Counted from the first letter of the stretch, positions 8,311-16,860 are shown. The stretch is 64,000 nt of DNA from an uncultured Enorma sp. (GCA_905210055.1 CAJLVH010000001.1:12521-76520); one strand, 5' to 3'. Made by a program: numbers and translations. Notes: a model not told the origin generated them from the sequence alone.

Positions 8311-8340
8311 CTTACCCTAGGGGTTTTCTAACGCCACATC
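8311..8340. repeat. Decayed family A repeat half
   Basis: TTACCCTAGGGGTTTTC resembles the left arm of family A (TTACCCCAGGGGTTTTTC), and CTCTGGGGTG downstream resembles its right arm. Arms no longer pair well. Lies 17 bp after the exporter stop. Confidence 0.4.
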
Positions 8341-8361
8341 TCTGGGGTGTTTCGTGCCCCG

Positions 8362-8439
8362 CGGCGGCAAGCTCTGCGGCGGCAAGTCCCCCGGCGGCAA
8401 GCTCTGCGGCGGCAAGTCCCCCGGCGGCAAGCTCTGCGA
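8362..8439 (+). repeat. 30-bp tandem repeat, 2.6 copies
   Basis: Unit CGGCGGCAAGCTCTG plus CGGCGGCAAGTCCCC, repeated at 8362, 8392 and (partly) 8422, each unit itself made of two 15-bp half-units. One frame reads as GGKLC/GGKSP repeats from a possible GTG at 8354 to a stop near 8529, but there is no good ribosome site, so I do not call a gene. Confidence 0.8.
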
Positions 8440-8441
8440 CG

Positions 8442-8585
8442 ACAAAAGATTCGGATATCAACGGTTGTTTTCAAAGTCGTCGAGTAGACGCGCAACATTG
8501 TCGACGTTTCCCCAGGTAACAGATATCTGAAAACACTCGCTACTCGGCGCTAGGCAAAACAACCGTTGATATCCGAAAGTTTTGT
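8442..8585. repeat. Long hairpin with 30-bp inverted arms
   Basis: Arms 8442-8471 and 8556-8585 match at 28 of 30 positions; the inner 22 bp (TTCGGATATCAACGGTTGTT and two more) are perfect. A second inner pair, CGAGTAG and CTACTCG, lies within the loop. It could be a small non-autonomous mobile element or a large regulatory hairpin in the leader region before the GntR gene. Confidence 0.8.
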
Positions 8586-8657
8586 GCGAGACGCGAGCGG
8601 TTTTGCTCGAGGCGCGGAATGTCCTTGCGAAAGACGTCGATTTTTCCAAAAAACCTC

Positions 8658-8712
8658 TTGCGCTGTGTATAACTGTGTATATACTGTAGCTATCGAGTAT
8701 ATACACTATACT
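8658..8712 (+). promoter_or_regulatory. Promoter and operator of the GntR-ABC operon
   Basis: TTGCGC (8658-8663) and TATACT (8680-8685) are 16 bp apart. The -10 box overlaps an 11-bp perfect inverted repeat, GTGTATATACT (8675-8685) and AGTATATACAC (8696-8706). YtrA-type GntR repressors usually bind such a site next to their own gene, so autoregulation together with the downstream ABC transporter is likely. Confidence 0.7.
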
Positions 8713-8793
8713 CGGTTGGCGGGGCGTTGGGACGTCAAGCGATTCCGTCGGCCGTTTGAGGGACGCCTCGACGGCGATACGAAAGGAAGTCGT

Positions 8794-9165
8794 GTGGAGA
8801 TCATCATCTCAAATGCAAGCAATCGACCGATTTACGAGCAGATCGCGAATCAAGTGAAGGCAGCGATTCTCTCGGGCGAGCTCACGGAGGGAGAGCAGCT
8901 TCCCAGCATCCGCGCCCTTGCGAACAGCCTGCGTGTAAGCGTCATCACCACGAAACGTGCCTACACCGACCTCGAAGCAGCTGGTTTCATCGAGACGGTG
9001 CAAGGCAAGGGCTGCTTCGTAGCCGGCGGAAACGCCGAGCTTATCCGCGAAGAGCAGCTGCGCGGTATCGAGGAGCTGTTCGGCAAAGCAGTGTCGGAAG
9101 GTCGCACTATCGGTCTTTCGGATGGCGAGCTCCAGGAGATGTTCGCGCTTGCGCTCGAGGTGTAG
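8794..9165 (+). CDS. YtrA-subfamily GntR transcriptional regulator
   Basis: A short 123-residue GntR regulator with only the winged helix (about residues 10-75: RPIYEQIANQVKAAILSGEL and LPSIRALANSLRVSVITTK) and a short C-terminal dimerisation tail. The GTG at 8794 is chosen because AAAGGAAG lies 5 nt upstream and the protein then begins at the family's usual position. YtrA-type regulators normally repress an adjacent ABC-2 transporter and respond to cell-wall-active compounds. The next two genes form exactly such a transporter, 55 bp downstream. Confidence 0.92.
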   Translation: MEIIISNASNRPIYEQIANQVKAAILSGELTEGEQLPSIRALANSLRVSVITTKRAYTDLEAAGFIETVQGKGCFVAGGNAELIREEQLRGIEELFGKAVSEGRTIGLSDGELQEMFALALEV

Positions 9166-9220
9166 AGGCAGAGGCTCGTGCGTCTAGACCTGTCACCAAT
9201 GACTTAAGGAGTTGAAGGAT

Positions 9221-10108
9221 ATGAAACCGCTTATCGAAGCACACGGTATCACGAAGCATTACGATGGGTTCTCGCTTCAGGATGTGAGCTTCACGGTGGA
9301 CGAAGGCGAGGTTGTAGGCTTTGTAGGAAAGAATGGCGCCGGTAAGTCGACCACCATTAAAGCGCTCCTGGGGCTTATCGAGCTCGACGAGGGAGAGGGA
9401 AGCGTGCTGGGTACGCCGAGCGCGCAGCTTTCCCGCTCGGAAGGTGCGCAGGTTAAGGAACGCATCGGTGTGGTGTTCGACGCCATTTCGCTGCCCGATC
9501 ACCTCAAGGTGGCGGATGTTGGTCGCATCTATTCGCGCACGTATACTAGTTGGGATCCTCGCCTTTTTGCTCAGCTTACCGGCGAACTCGACCTTGATCC
9601 TAAAAAGACCGTCAAGGCGCTTTCGCGCGGCATGGGCATGAAGCTCTCGCTTGCGTGTGCCCTTTCCCACGGCGCAGATCTGCTCATTCTTGATGAAGCC
9701 ACGGCCGGCCTCGACCCCATGGCACGCGACGAGATCCTCGATACCCTGCGCGTATTCGTCGAGCAACCGGGGCACGCTATCTTCATGAGTAGCCACATTA
9801 CGAGCGACCTCGAGCGCATCGCGGATCGTGTGCTCTGCATCGATAATGGTCGCATCACGTTCGACCTTGTTAAAGACGCCATCACGGACGATATGGGCAT
9901 CGCGCGCTGCCGCGTGGCGGACTTCGAGCGCATCGCGGCGAGCGGCTTCATCCCCGAGAACGAGCTGCGCTACCGCAAGCACGAGTACGGCATCGACCTG
10001 CTCGTTCCCGACCGCTTCGCGTTCAACGAGAAGTTCCCGCAGGTGCCGGTCGACCGCATGACCATCGACGACTACCTCACCCTCACCTTGAAAGGTGGTG
10101 TGCGATAA
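9221..10108 (+). CDS. ABC-2 type transporter ATP-binding protein
   Basis: A 295-residue cytoplasmic ATPase: Walker A GKNGAGKSTT (about residues 36-45), a variant signature LSRGMGMK, Walker B LLILDEATAGLD and an H-loop MSSH. The divergent signature is common in YtrB/BcrA-like ATPases. AAGGAG lies 9 nt before the ATG at 9221; an in-frame TTG at 9212 is less likely. It sits between a YtrA-type regulator and a membrane permease whose ATG follows this stop directly, so the three form one operon. Probable role: export or detoxification of an envelope-active compound. Confidence 0.92.
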   Translation: MKPLIEAHGITKHYDGFSLQDVSFTVDEGEVVGFVGKNGAGKSTTIKALLGLIELDEGEGSVLGTPSAQLSRSEGAQVKERIGVVFDAISLPDHLKVADVGRIYSRTYTSWDPRLFAQLTGELDLDPKKTVKALSRGMGMKLSLACALSHGADLLILDEATAGLDPMARDEILDTLRVFVEQPGHAIFMSSHITSDLERIADRVLCIDNGRITFDLVKDAITDDMGIARCRVADFERIAASGFIPENELRYRKHEYGIDLLVPDRFAFNEKFPQVPVDRMTIDDYLTLTLKGGVR

Positions 10109-10834
10109 ATGAAGCGCGCATATCTCATAGAGCTGACCATCTTCCGTGATTACGCTCGGCAGCTCATCGGCCTTGGAATTGTCGTCTCGCTGTGCATCGG
10201 GTTCGGCATGCAGACGCCGCTTGCGATGCCTGCAACACTCACCTGCATGTTCTTCATGATGGCTTCGATGGGTCTTGCCGCCTATGATGAGCTCAATCAT
10301 TGGGGTCTTTTCCGCCTTACGCTGCCGCTTTCTCGACGCGACGTGGTGTGTGGCCGTTACGCCGCCATCGTGACGTTGGGCAGCATAGGGATGGTCGTGG
10401 GGTTTGTGTCCGCATGCGTGACGACAGCGATCGCCTCGTTCATTCCGCTGCCGAGCGATATCGCCGAGGCGTTCGCGTTTGATGCGGATATGCTGGGAGT
10501 CATGCTGTTCGTCACGGCGTTCACGCTGCTCATCGGCGCAACGGTTGCCTCGGTGGTAACGCCGATCTATTTCCGTCTGGGTCAGACGCGCGCGACGCAG
10601 ATTCTTCCGACCGTGATCGTGCTCCTTTTTGTTGTACCGGTGGTGGTTTTGGGTAATAGCGGCATGCTTGATGGCGGGATTCCAGGCATGGAGCTCCTGT
10701 CCAATGTTCTCGTTGCGCTTGAGACGCCAGCGGGCATGGTGGTCGGTGTCGCCGCTTGTGTGGTTGCCTCCGCGGTGCTGCTCACCATCTCCGCTGCTAT
10801 CTCGCTCAAGCTCTACGAGCATCGCGAGCTGTAA
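10109..10834 (+). CDS. ABC-2 family membrane permease
   Basis: A 241-residue integral membrane protein with about six hydrophobic segments. It begins immediately after the ATPase stop, so expression is coupled. Composition and layout fit the ABC-2 permease partner of BcrA/YtrB-like ATPases; no enzymatic motif is expected. Substrate cannot be told from sequence. Confidence 0.87.
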   Translation: MKRAYLIELTIFRDYARQLIGLGIVVSLCIGFGMQTPLAMPATLTCMFFMMASMGLAAYDELNHWGLFRLTLPLSRRDVVCGRYAAIVTLGSIGMVVGFVSACVTTAIASFIPLPSDIAEAFAFDADMLGVMLFVTAFTLLIGATVASVVTPIYFRLGQTRATQILPTVIVLLFVVPVVVLGNSGMLDGGIPGMELLSNVLVALETPAGMVVGVAACVVASAVLLTISAAISLKLYEHREL

Positions 10835-10843
10835 CGATTGCGC

Positions 10844-10876
10844 ACCAGCCAATAACCCCCGTCCCCATTGGCTGGT
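10844..10876. repeat. Family C palindromic element, intergenic copy
   Basis: ACCAGCCAAT and ATTGGCTGGT are perfect 10-bp arms around AACCCCCGTCCCC. Almost identical to the copy inside the exporter gene at 6069-6099. It starts 9 bp after the permease stop and may end that transcript. Confidence 0.88.
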
Positions 10877-10888
10877 GGTTGGGGCTCG

Positions 10889-10917
10889 CATGTAAAAGCA
10901 CCTCTGGGGTAATTTGA
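10889..10917. repeat. ATGTAAAA element, degenerate copy
   Basis: CATGTAAAAGCACCTCTGGG followed by GTAATTTGAC resembles the element at 4107-4137, with weaker terminal pairing. It is a second repeat placed only 12 bp after the family C copy. Confidence 0.5.
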
Positions 10918-10960
10918 CGCTCGTTTTGGGTACGGTGTGGACGAGTCGATTGGAGGCACT

Positions 10961-11500
10961 ATGCAGTACGCGATTCTCTATAACAGTGCCAGTGGAAATA
11001 CCCAGCTGGTGGCGGAGGCGCTCGAGCGGGCGCTCACAAACGAGGGCGCCGAGGTAGCGCTTGCGAAAATCGCCCACGGCGGTGCGGCGGACGCGCTTGC
11101 GGCATCTAACGCCGCAACGGCCGATGCCGTGCTCGTAGGATTCTGGTGCGACAAGGGTTCCTGCACGCAGGATGTGGCAGATGTGCTTGCACAGCTTGGC
11201 GGCAAGCGCGTGTTCCTCTTCGGCACCGCGGGCTTCGGCGGCGCACCCGAGTACTTCGAGCGCATCCTTGCCGGCGTGCGCGAGAAGCTGCCCGAAGATG
11301 CCGAATACCTCGGCGGTGCCATGTGCCAGGGCAAAATGGGCGCGGGTATTCGCCACCGCTACGAGGGCATGCTTGCCGAACATCCTGGTGACGAGCGCAT
11401 CCAGGCGATGATCGACAATTTCGACGCCGCCCTTGCGCACCCGAACGATGACGACCTCTCCCGTATTGCCGACGCAGCAAAGGCGGCGCTTGGTCTGTAG
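10961..11500 (+). CDS. Flavodoxin-family protein
   Basis: A 179-residue FMN-binding flavodoxin-fold protein. The N-terminal YAILYNSASGNTQLVAEAL carries the phosphate-binding SxSGNT loop, and FGTAGFGG about residues 86-93 is a second flavin-contact loop. Ends with a helical C-terminal extension. Start at 10961 follows TGGAGG by 5 nt; an upstream in-frame ATG at 10937 has no such site. A low-potential electron carrier or small flavin-dependent reductase is expected; the partner is not indicated by neighbours. It converges on pfkA. Confidence 0.85.
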   Translation: MQYAILYNSASGNTQLVAEALERALTNEGAEVALAKIAHGGAADALAASNAATADAVLVGFWCDKGSCTQDVADVLAQLGGKRVFLFGTAGFGGAPEYFERILAGVREKLPEDAEYLGGAMCQGKMGAGIRHRYEGMLAEHPGDERIQAMIDNFDAALAHPNDDDLSRIADAAKAALGL

Positions 11501-11523
11501 GGTTGTAGGGCGAGATGCCCGAC

Positions 11524-12603
11524 CTATTCGTCGCCGAAGCTGATGCCGAGCGCCTTTGCTTCGCGCACGAGGTCGCTTTCCGGGTCGACGTACTTGAGCT
11601 TGCCGGCGACCTCTTCGAGCGGGATGCGCGTCATCTTGCGATCTACCTGGGCGATCATATAGCCATACTCGCCCGCCAGACATCCGAGCGCCGCCTCGAC
11701 GCCGCACTGCGTGGCGAAGATGCGATCCTGTGCATCGGGGATGCCGCCGCGCTGCGTGTGCCCCGGGATGGCAACGCGCGTCTCGCGACCCGTGCGGTCT
11801 TCGATCTCGCGCGCGATGTCATACACGATTGACGGACTTGTGCGCGCCGCGACCTTCTTCTTGTACTCCTTCTTGGAAAGGGCGGCGTCCTCTTTGGAGA
11901 TGGCTCCCTCCGCGACGGCGAGGATGGCAAACCTGCCGCCTGCGGCGTCACGCTCTTCGATCGTTCGAATCACGTTGTCCATGTTGTAGGGGATCTCGGG
12001 GATGAGGATGACGTCCGCGCCGCCGGCGACGCCCGCGTACAACGGGATCCAGCCCACCTTATGTCCCATAATCTCGACGACGAACACGCGGCCGTGGCTC
12101 GACGCGGTGGTGTGGATGTCGTCGATGCACTTCGTGGCGATCTCGACGGCGCTCGTGAAGCCGAAGGTCATCTCGGTTCCCCACGTGTCGTTGTCGATCG
12201 TCTTGGGCAGCGCGATGACGTTGAGACCCTCCTGCGAGAGACGGTTTGCGGTCTTCGTGGAGCCGTTGCCACCCAACATGAAGAGGCAGTCAAGATGCAG
12301 CTGCTTGTACGTTTTGATCATGGCGGGAACCTTCTCCACGCCATCGGCCTCGGGAGTGTCGAGCAGCTTGAACGGGGTGCGGCTTGTGCCTAGGATGGTG
12401 CCGCCGCGCGTGAGGATGCCGCTGAAATCGTGGGGCTCCATCTTGCGATAGCGTCCGTAGATAAGACCCTGGTAGCCGTCTTCGAAGCCATAGATCTCCA
12501 CGGACTCCTTGCTCTTATTGATGAGCGTCTTCACGATGCCGCGCATAGTGGCGTTGAGCGCCTGGCAATCGCCGCCGCTCGTGAGCAATCCGATTCGAAG
12601 CAT
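11524..12603 (-). CDS. pfkA: 6-phosphofructokinase
   Basis: A 359-residue phosphofructokinase, the committed step of glycolysis (fructose 6-phosphate to fructose 1,6-bisphosphate). Motifs: GLLTSGGDCQALN at the N-terminus, GGNGS (111-115) and PKTIDND (133-139) with the catalytic Asp. Gly in the GGNGS segment is typical of ATP-dependent enzymes, whereas Lys in PKTIDND occurs both in PPi-dependent enzymes and in actinobacterial ATP-PFKs. ATP-dependent actinobacterial type is the best reading. CGAGGGGG precedes the ATG. Monocistronic and convergent with the flavodoxin gene. Confidence 0.95.
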   Translation of the reverse strand: MLRIGLLTSGGDCQALNATMRGIVKTLINKSKESVEIYGFEDGYQGLIYGRYRKMEPHDFSGILTRGGTILGTSRTPFKLLDTPEADGVEKVPAMIKTYKQLHLDCLFMLGGNGSTKTANRLSQEGLNVIALPKTIDNDTWGTEMTFGFTSAVEIATKCIDDIHTTASSHGRVFVVEIMGHKVGWIPLYAGVAGGADVILIPEIPYNMDNVIRTIEERDAAGGRFAILAVAEGAISKEDAALSKKEYKKKVAARTSPSIVYDIAREIEDRTGRETRVAIPGHTQRGGIPDAQDRIFATQCGVEAALGCLAGEYGYMIAQVDRKMTRIPLEEVAGKLKYVDPESDLVREAKALGISFGDE

Positions 12604-12786
12604 GTGTCCCCCTCGTTTTCGTGCTGAGGTATTCCTAACATATTAGTGTACTACGGCATGGAGAACCCACGTGGCAGACTCGTGTCGAACTGTGGGGTTT
12701 AACCTCCGCAGGATGCGCTTTCCTCTCGACATGGGCGCTCCCTGCGAGTAGTCTGGGCATAACCGCTGTCGTTAGGAGGTCTTACC

Positions 12787-13905
12787 ATGAAGATCAAGAC
12801 CATCGGCGTCGAGGACTGGCTCAACGTGCACGAGAAGAGTGCGACGGTGGATATCGCGCAGTCTACGATTGCCTCGCTCACCATGGATGAGATTCTGAAG
12901 CTCGATGGCTCGGATGGCCAGGGTTTCTACGAGCAACTCGGGCGCGAGAAAATGAATTACGGTTGGATTGAGGGATCGCCGGACTTCAAGCAGGAGGTCG
13001 CTAGCCTGTATCAAAACGTGGATCCAGAAAACGTACTCCAAGCGAACGGTGCCACCGGCGCGAACTTGCTCGCCCTCATGACCCTTGTGGAGCCCGGCGA
13101 CCACGTGATCGCAGAGTATCCCACGTACCAGTCGCTGTATGAGATCCCCCGCACGCTCGGCGCGGAGGTGGAGTACTGGCACATCAAGGAGGAGCTGGGC
13201 TGGCAGCCCGACATCGCCGAGCTCGAGCGGCTCGTGCGGCCGAACACGAAGCTCATCTGCATCAACAACGCGTCGAACCCGCTCGGCACGGTGCTTTCGC
13301 GCGAGATGCTCGAGCAGATCGTCGAGATCGCGCAGTCGGTAGGGGCGTACGTGCTTTCCGACGAAGTCTATCTGCCGCTCGAAGATACCGAGAGTTTCGT
13401 GTCGATGGCAGACCTGTACGACCGCGCTGTCGTGACGAACAGCATCTCGAAAACGTATTCGGTCCCCGCAGCGCGCATCGGCTGGACGGTGTCGAATGCA
13501 GAGGTGGCCAACCGCATCCGCACGTACCGCGACTACACGCTCATCTGCGGCGGCATCTTCAACGACGCGCTTGCCGTGCATGTGCTCCGCAACCGCGAGT
13601 GCATTCTGGAACGGAACCGCGCCATCGTCTTCGGGAACCGCGCTATCGCACAGGCGTGGGTGGACGAGGAGCCGCGCGTGCGCTGGGTGGCGCCGAAGGG
13701 CGTGTCGACCTCGTACATCCAGTTCGACATTCCTATGAACGACGAGGAGTTCTGCCTGAAGCTTTTGCACGAGCGCGGTGTGCTGCTCGTGCCGGGCAGC
13801 CGTTTCGAGCTGCCGTGCGGCGCGCGTCTGGGTTATTGCGCGCCCAAGGAGACGCTCCGCGAGGGGCTCACGCTGCTCTCGCAGGCGCTGCACGAGTTCG
13901 ATTAG
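12787..13905 (+). CDS. PLP-dependent class I/II aminotransferase
   Basis: A 372-residue fold-type I aminotransferase. The PLP Schiff-base lysine is K222 in NSISKTYSVPAARIGW; ASNPLGT (substrate loop) and SDEVY (cofactor Asp/Tyr) are also present. The enzyme transfers an amino group between an amino acid and a 2-oxo acid in the cytoplasm; substrate is not determinable, although aromatic or aspartate-type acceptors are common. AGGAGG lies 8 nt before the ATG. The gene converges on dxs with a gap of only 9 bp and no classical terminator. Confidence 0.9.
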   Translation: MKIKTIGVEDWLNVHEKSATVDIAQSTIASLTMDEILKLDGSDGQGFYEQLGREKMNYGWIEGSPDFKQEVASLYQNVDPENVLQANGATGANLLALMTLVEPGDHVIAEYPTYQSLYEIPRTLGAEVEYWHIKEELGWQPDIAELERLVRPNTKLICINNASNPLGTVLSREMLEQIVEIAQSVGAYVLSDEVYLPLEDTESFVSMADLYDRAVVTNSISKTYSVPAARIGWTVSNAEVANRIRTYRDYTLICGGIFNDALAVHVLRNRECILERNRAIVFGNRAIAQAWVDEEPRVRWVAPKGVSTSYIQFDIPMNDEEFCLKLLHERGVLLVPGSRFELPCGARLGYCAPKETLREGLTLLSQALHEFD

Positions 13906-13914
13906 GGTCGAAGG

Positions 13915-15699
13915 CTACGCGCGAAGCAGCTTCAGGGTATCGTTCGCGATGCCCTCGACGGTGATGCTGCAACTCGCAAGGAGTTCCTGCGGGTCGAAGC
14001 GGTCGGGGAAGCCCTTGGGGATGCCGTAGCAGCGCGTGCGTATGCCGCTTGCGCCCAGGAAGCGCGCGACCTTCTCACCCCAGCCACCCTCGAGCACACC
14101 GTCCTCGAGGGTGATGATCGTGTGGTGCCGCTCGGGTAACGCGCGCAGGAGCGCCTCGTCGAGCTCCGTGGCGTAGCGCGGGTTCACGAGCGTCGCCTGC
14201 ACGCCGTGTTCAGCGAGGTCGTCCGCCACGCGCTCGCCCAAGCCAAAGAATCCGCCGAGTGCGAGGATCGCAACGTCCTCGCCTTTGCGAACAACCTGGT
14301 AAGAGGGCGTATCGAATACCGCGTTGTTTGCGGGCGCGAGCTCCGGGCGCGACGCGGGCGCACCGACGGGCATGCGAATCACGACGGGGCGCTCGCGCTG
14401 GTCGAGCGACCAATCGAGCATCGCGAGGTATTCCTCCAGGCAGACGGGCGCGAGCACGCGGAGGTTCGGCAGGCTGCCGAGCATCGAGAGGTCAAAGTAA
14501 TTGAGGTGCGTCTCGGCGTTCGCTCCGAAGACGGAAGCGCCGATGTCGATGATGGTCGCCGGCGCGCTGTTGAGGCAGAGGTCGTGCCACAGTTCATCGT
14601 ACGCGCGCTGTAGGAAGGCTCCGTATACGCCGAAGACTGGCTTCGCGCCGCTCGCGGCAAGCGCCGCAGAGCAGGTGACCGCATGCTCCTCCGCGATGCC
14701 GACGTCCACGAACTGCGACCCGGCCTGCGCGCGGCGTTCGGGCGTGAAGCCGAGCACATAGGGCATGCCGGCGGTGATGGCAACGACGCGCTGGTCGCGC
14801 GCCATGCGCTCGAGGAGGTGGCGCGCGGTGAGGTCCGCATAACCGCCGGCCGGCACGTCGCCGCCGATAAGCTTGCGCTTCTCGCCGGTCTCAAGATCGA
14901 AGGGACCCACATGGTGCCAGAGCTCAGGTGCGCGCTCGGCGGGCGCGTAGCCAGCGCCCTTTTTGGTATGGATGTGCAGCACCACGGGTCGATCCGTTCC
15001 GCGCAAGGATTCGAGCGCATCCACGAGTGCCTGTACGTCGTTTCCCGCTTCGACGTAGGTATAGCCGAAGCCCAGGGCTCGGAAGATATTCGATTCCGCG
15101 GCGCCGTGCGTGGCGCGTAGCTCGGCGAGGGTGCCATAGATGCCGCCGTGGTTTTCGGCGATGGACTGGTCGTTATCGTTCACGACGATGATAATGCCGC
15201 TGCCCAGTACCGCAGCGTTGTCGAGGCCCTCGAATGCGAGGCCGCCGGAAAGCGAGCCGTCGCCGATGACCGCGACGACGTCGTAGTGCTCGCCGGCGAG
15301 GTCGCGGGCTTTCGCGAGGCCGCAGGCAAGGCTCACCGAGGTCGAGGTGTGGCCGATAGAGAAGAGGTCGTGTTCAGATTCGCGCGGGCTCAAGAAGCCA
15401 GAGACCGTGCCGAACGCTTTGGGGTCGAGGTAGGCCGCGGCGCGTCCGGTGAGTGCCTTATGCGCATAGCATTGGTGCGAGACGTCGAAGACGATCTTGT
15501 CGTGTGGGGAGTCGAACACGCGGTGCAGCGCGACGGTAAGCTCGATGACGCCGAGGTTGGGTGCGAGGTGCCCGCCGATGGCGGAGGCGTTCGCAAGGAT
15601 CGCGTCGCGCAGTTCGGCGCAGAGCTTCGGCAAGTCCTCCGCGGGAAGAGCGTGCACGTCATGCGGCGACGAGATATGTTCGAGAACCTTGCTACGCAC
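13915..15699 (-). CDS. dxs: 1-deoxy-D-xylulose-5-phosphate synthase (divergent type)
   Basis: About 594 residues from a GTG at 15699, preceded by ATAGGTG; the longer frame back to 15894 is not supported. DXS condenses pyruvate and glyceraldehyde 3-phosphate with thiamine diphosphate, the first MEP-pathway step to isoprenoids. Visible are H44 (GGHLAPNLGV), a DVSHQCYAHK segment with H75 (DVGHQAYPHK in standard DXS), the ThDP-binding GDG at 146-148 with NDND about 30 residues later, and the acid-base Glu in DVGIAEEHAV. All catalytic positions are kept, but the wording matches a divergent anaerobe-type DXS clade. Downstream ends 9 bp from the convergent aminotransferase. Confidence 0.88.
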   Translation of the reverse strand: MRSKVLEHISSPHDVHALPAEDLPKLCAELRDAILANASAIGGHLAPNLGVIELTVALHRVFDSPHDKIVFDVSHQCYAHKALTGRAAAYLDPKAFGTVSGFLSPRESEHDLFSIGHTSTSVSLACGLAKARDLAGEHYDVVAVIGDGSLSGGLAFEGLDNAAVLGSGIIIVVNDNDQSIAENHGGIYGTLAELRATHGAAESNIFRALGFGYTYVEAGNDVQALVDALESLRGTDRPVVLHIHTKKGAGYAPAERAPELWHHVGPFDLETGEKRKLIGGDVPAGGYADLTARHLLERMARDQRVVAITAGMPYVLGFTPERRAQAGSQFVDVGIAEEHAVTCSAALAASGAKPVFGVYGAFLQRAYDELWHDLCLNSAPATIIDIGASVFGANAETHLNYFDLSMLGSLPNLRVLAPVCLEEYLAMLDWSLDQRERPVVIRMPVGAPASRPELAPANNAVFDTPSYQVVRKGEDVAILALGGFFGLGERVADDLAEHGVQATLVNPRYATELDEALLRALPERHHTIITLEDGVLEGGWGEKVARFLGASGIRTRCYGIPKGFPDRFDPQELLASCSITVEGIANDTLKLLRA

Positions 15700-15951
15700 T
15701 TCGCACCTATCGTTATCGTCCGGGCGTTCTAAGCACCCCGGAGTGAATATACAGTGTCTCACATTCGCGTGGGCGAAATGTGGATGCTCTGCGATGCTGG
15801 ACGAATGGCTCCGCGAATGGCGTGGGTCGCGCGATAGGCTACCGTGCCCAAGCTGCTTTTCAACGCAGTCTGATGCGCTGCTTGCAAAAGCCACCGCACG
15901 GCCGACGTCAAAACCCTGGGGTGCTGCAACCTGTCTGCTGGGACGGATGAT

Positions 15952-16860
15952 TTACCTGTTGCGACTGACGAGGGCGATGACCAGGCTATCGGGCGCACCG
16001 CCGTCGCCTTTTTCAACATGTGCAGAAAGTTCCATGCCCATGGCGCGCGCGAGGTTTGCGGCAATGGCGAGTCCAAGGCCGCTGCCCGAGGAGTTGCGCG
16101 CGGAATCTGCCTGGTAGAATCGGTCAAAGAGCCGATCGGCATCGATGTGCGCTCCTGGGACGACGGCGTTGGCGAATTCGATGCGGGTGGTTTTGTTTTC
16201 GCTGCGCACGGAGACGCGGGGCGCGTCTGCGCCATGGCGGAGGGCGTTTACGATGAGGTTGTCGAAGATGCGTGCCAGCGCGTCGCGGTCGGCGAGGATG
16301 GTCGTGCCTTCGGCGCACGAGATGCGGGGTTCCCAACCTCGAGCTTCAAATTCGGGGTAGTGCGCAAGCAGCGCCCGCTCGATTGCCGCCTCGACTTCAA
16401 CCACCTCGGGCGTGAGCAAAAGGTCTGGATCGGTCGATTTCGTATAGGCGAAGAGCGCGTCGAGAAGCTCGGTCGTGCTGTCGATGCGTGCGGCGGCGGC
16501 ATCGAGGTGGTGCGTGCGAACGTCGTCATCTGTTTCATCGAGTGCAAGCTGGAGATATCCTTTGGCACCTGTGAGCGGCGTGCGGATGTCGTGCGAGAGG
16601 GCGGAGAGGTCGCGTTGGAACTCCTCTTGGCTGCGCAGCGCCTCGATGCGCTCGCGTGAGGTCTCCTCGAGGCCGTCGTTGATCACCGAGGCAAGCTCGT
16701 GTATGCCGGGTGCGGGGGTTCCCGCGGTCACGCGGGCGTTGCTGTGCTTGTTGCGCGTGCGCAGGAACGTTGCGATGCGCTTGAGCTCGGTCGCGTAGAG
16801 GGCGGCGGCGATGAGGACACCGAGACCCATTCCGAGCGCGAGCATGGCGACAGCGAGCAT
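15952..16860 (-). CDS. Sensor histidine kinase of the ABC cassette
   Basis: A 302-residue kinase with one N-terminal membrane helix (about residues 3-24), no sizeable sensor domain, a DHp helix with phosphoacceptor H90 (LSHDIRTPLTGAKGYL) and an ATPase domain with N (DNLIVNALRHGA), DRFYQAD and GSGLGLAIA boxes. AAAGGAGG precedes the ATG. Short kinases of this build regulate lantibiotic or bacitracin immunity transporters, often sensing through the transporter. It follows the permease by 127 bp, with an intercistronic hairpin between, and is the last gene of the regulator-ATPase-peptide-permease-kinase cassette. Confidence 0.93.
   Translation of the reverse strand: MLAVAMLALGMGLGVLIAAALYATELKRIATFLRTRNKHSNARVTAGTPAPGIHELASVINDGLEETSRERIEALRSQEEFQRDLSALSHDIRTPLTGAKGYLQLALDETDDDVRTHHLDAAAARIDSTTELLDALFAYTKSTDPDLLLTPEVVEVEAAIERALLAHYPEFEARGWEPRISCAEGTTILADRDALARIFDNLIVNALRHGADAPRVSVRSENKTTRIEFANAVVPGAHIDADRLFDRFYQADSARNSSGSGLGLAIAANLARAMGMELSAHVEKGDGGAPDSLVIALVSRNR

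Noticed and set aside
8362..8439. CRISPR-like array
   Set aside because: Units are contiguous 30-bp tandem repeats without spacers.
8458..8706. 82-residue minus-strand protein before the GntR gene
   Set aside because: The frame lies mostly within the inverted-repeat hairpin and the operator; no ribosome site and no similarity to known proteins.
9107..11707. 866-codon open frame on the minus strand opposite the ABC operon and flavodoxin
   Set aside because: Antisense shadow of three real genes; composition is Arg/His-rich with no recognisable motif.
15700..15894. N-terminal 65-residue extension of dxs
   Set aside because: The extension has no DXS similarity or ribosome site, while GTG 15699 follows ATAGGTG and gives the family's usual length.
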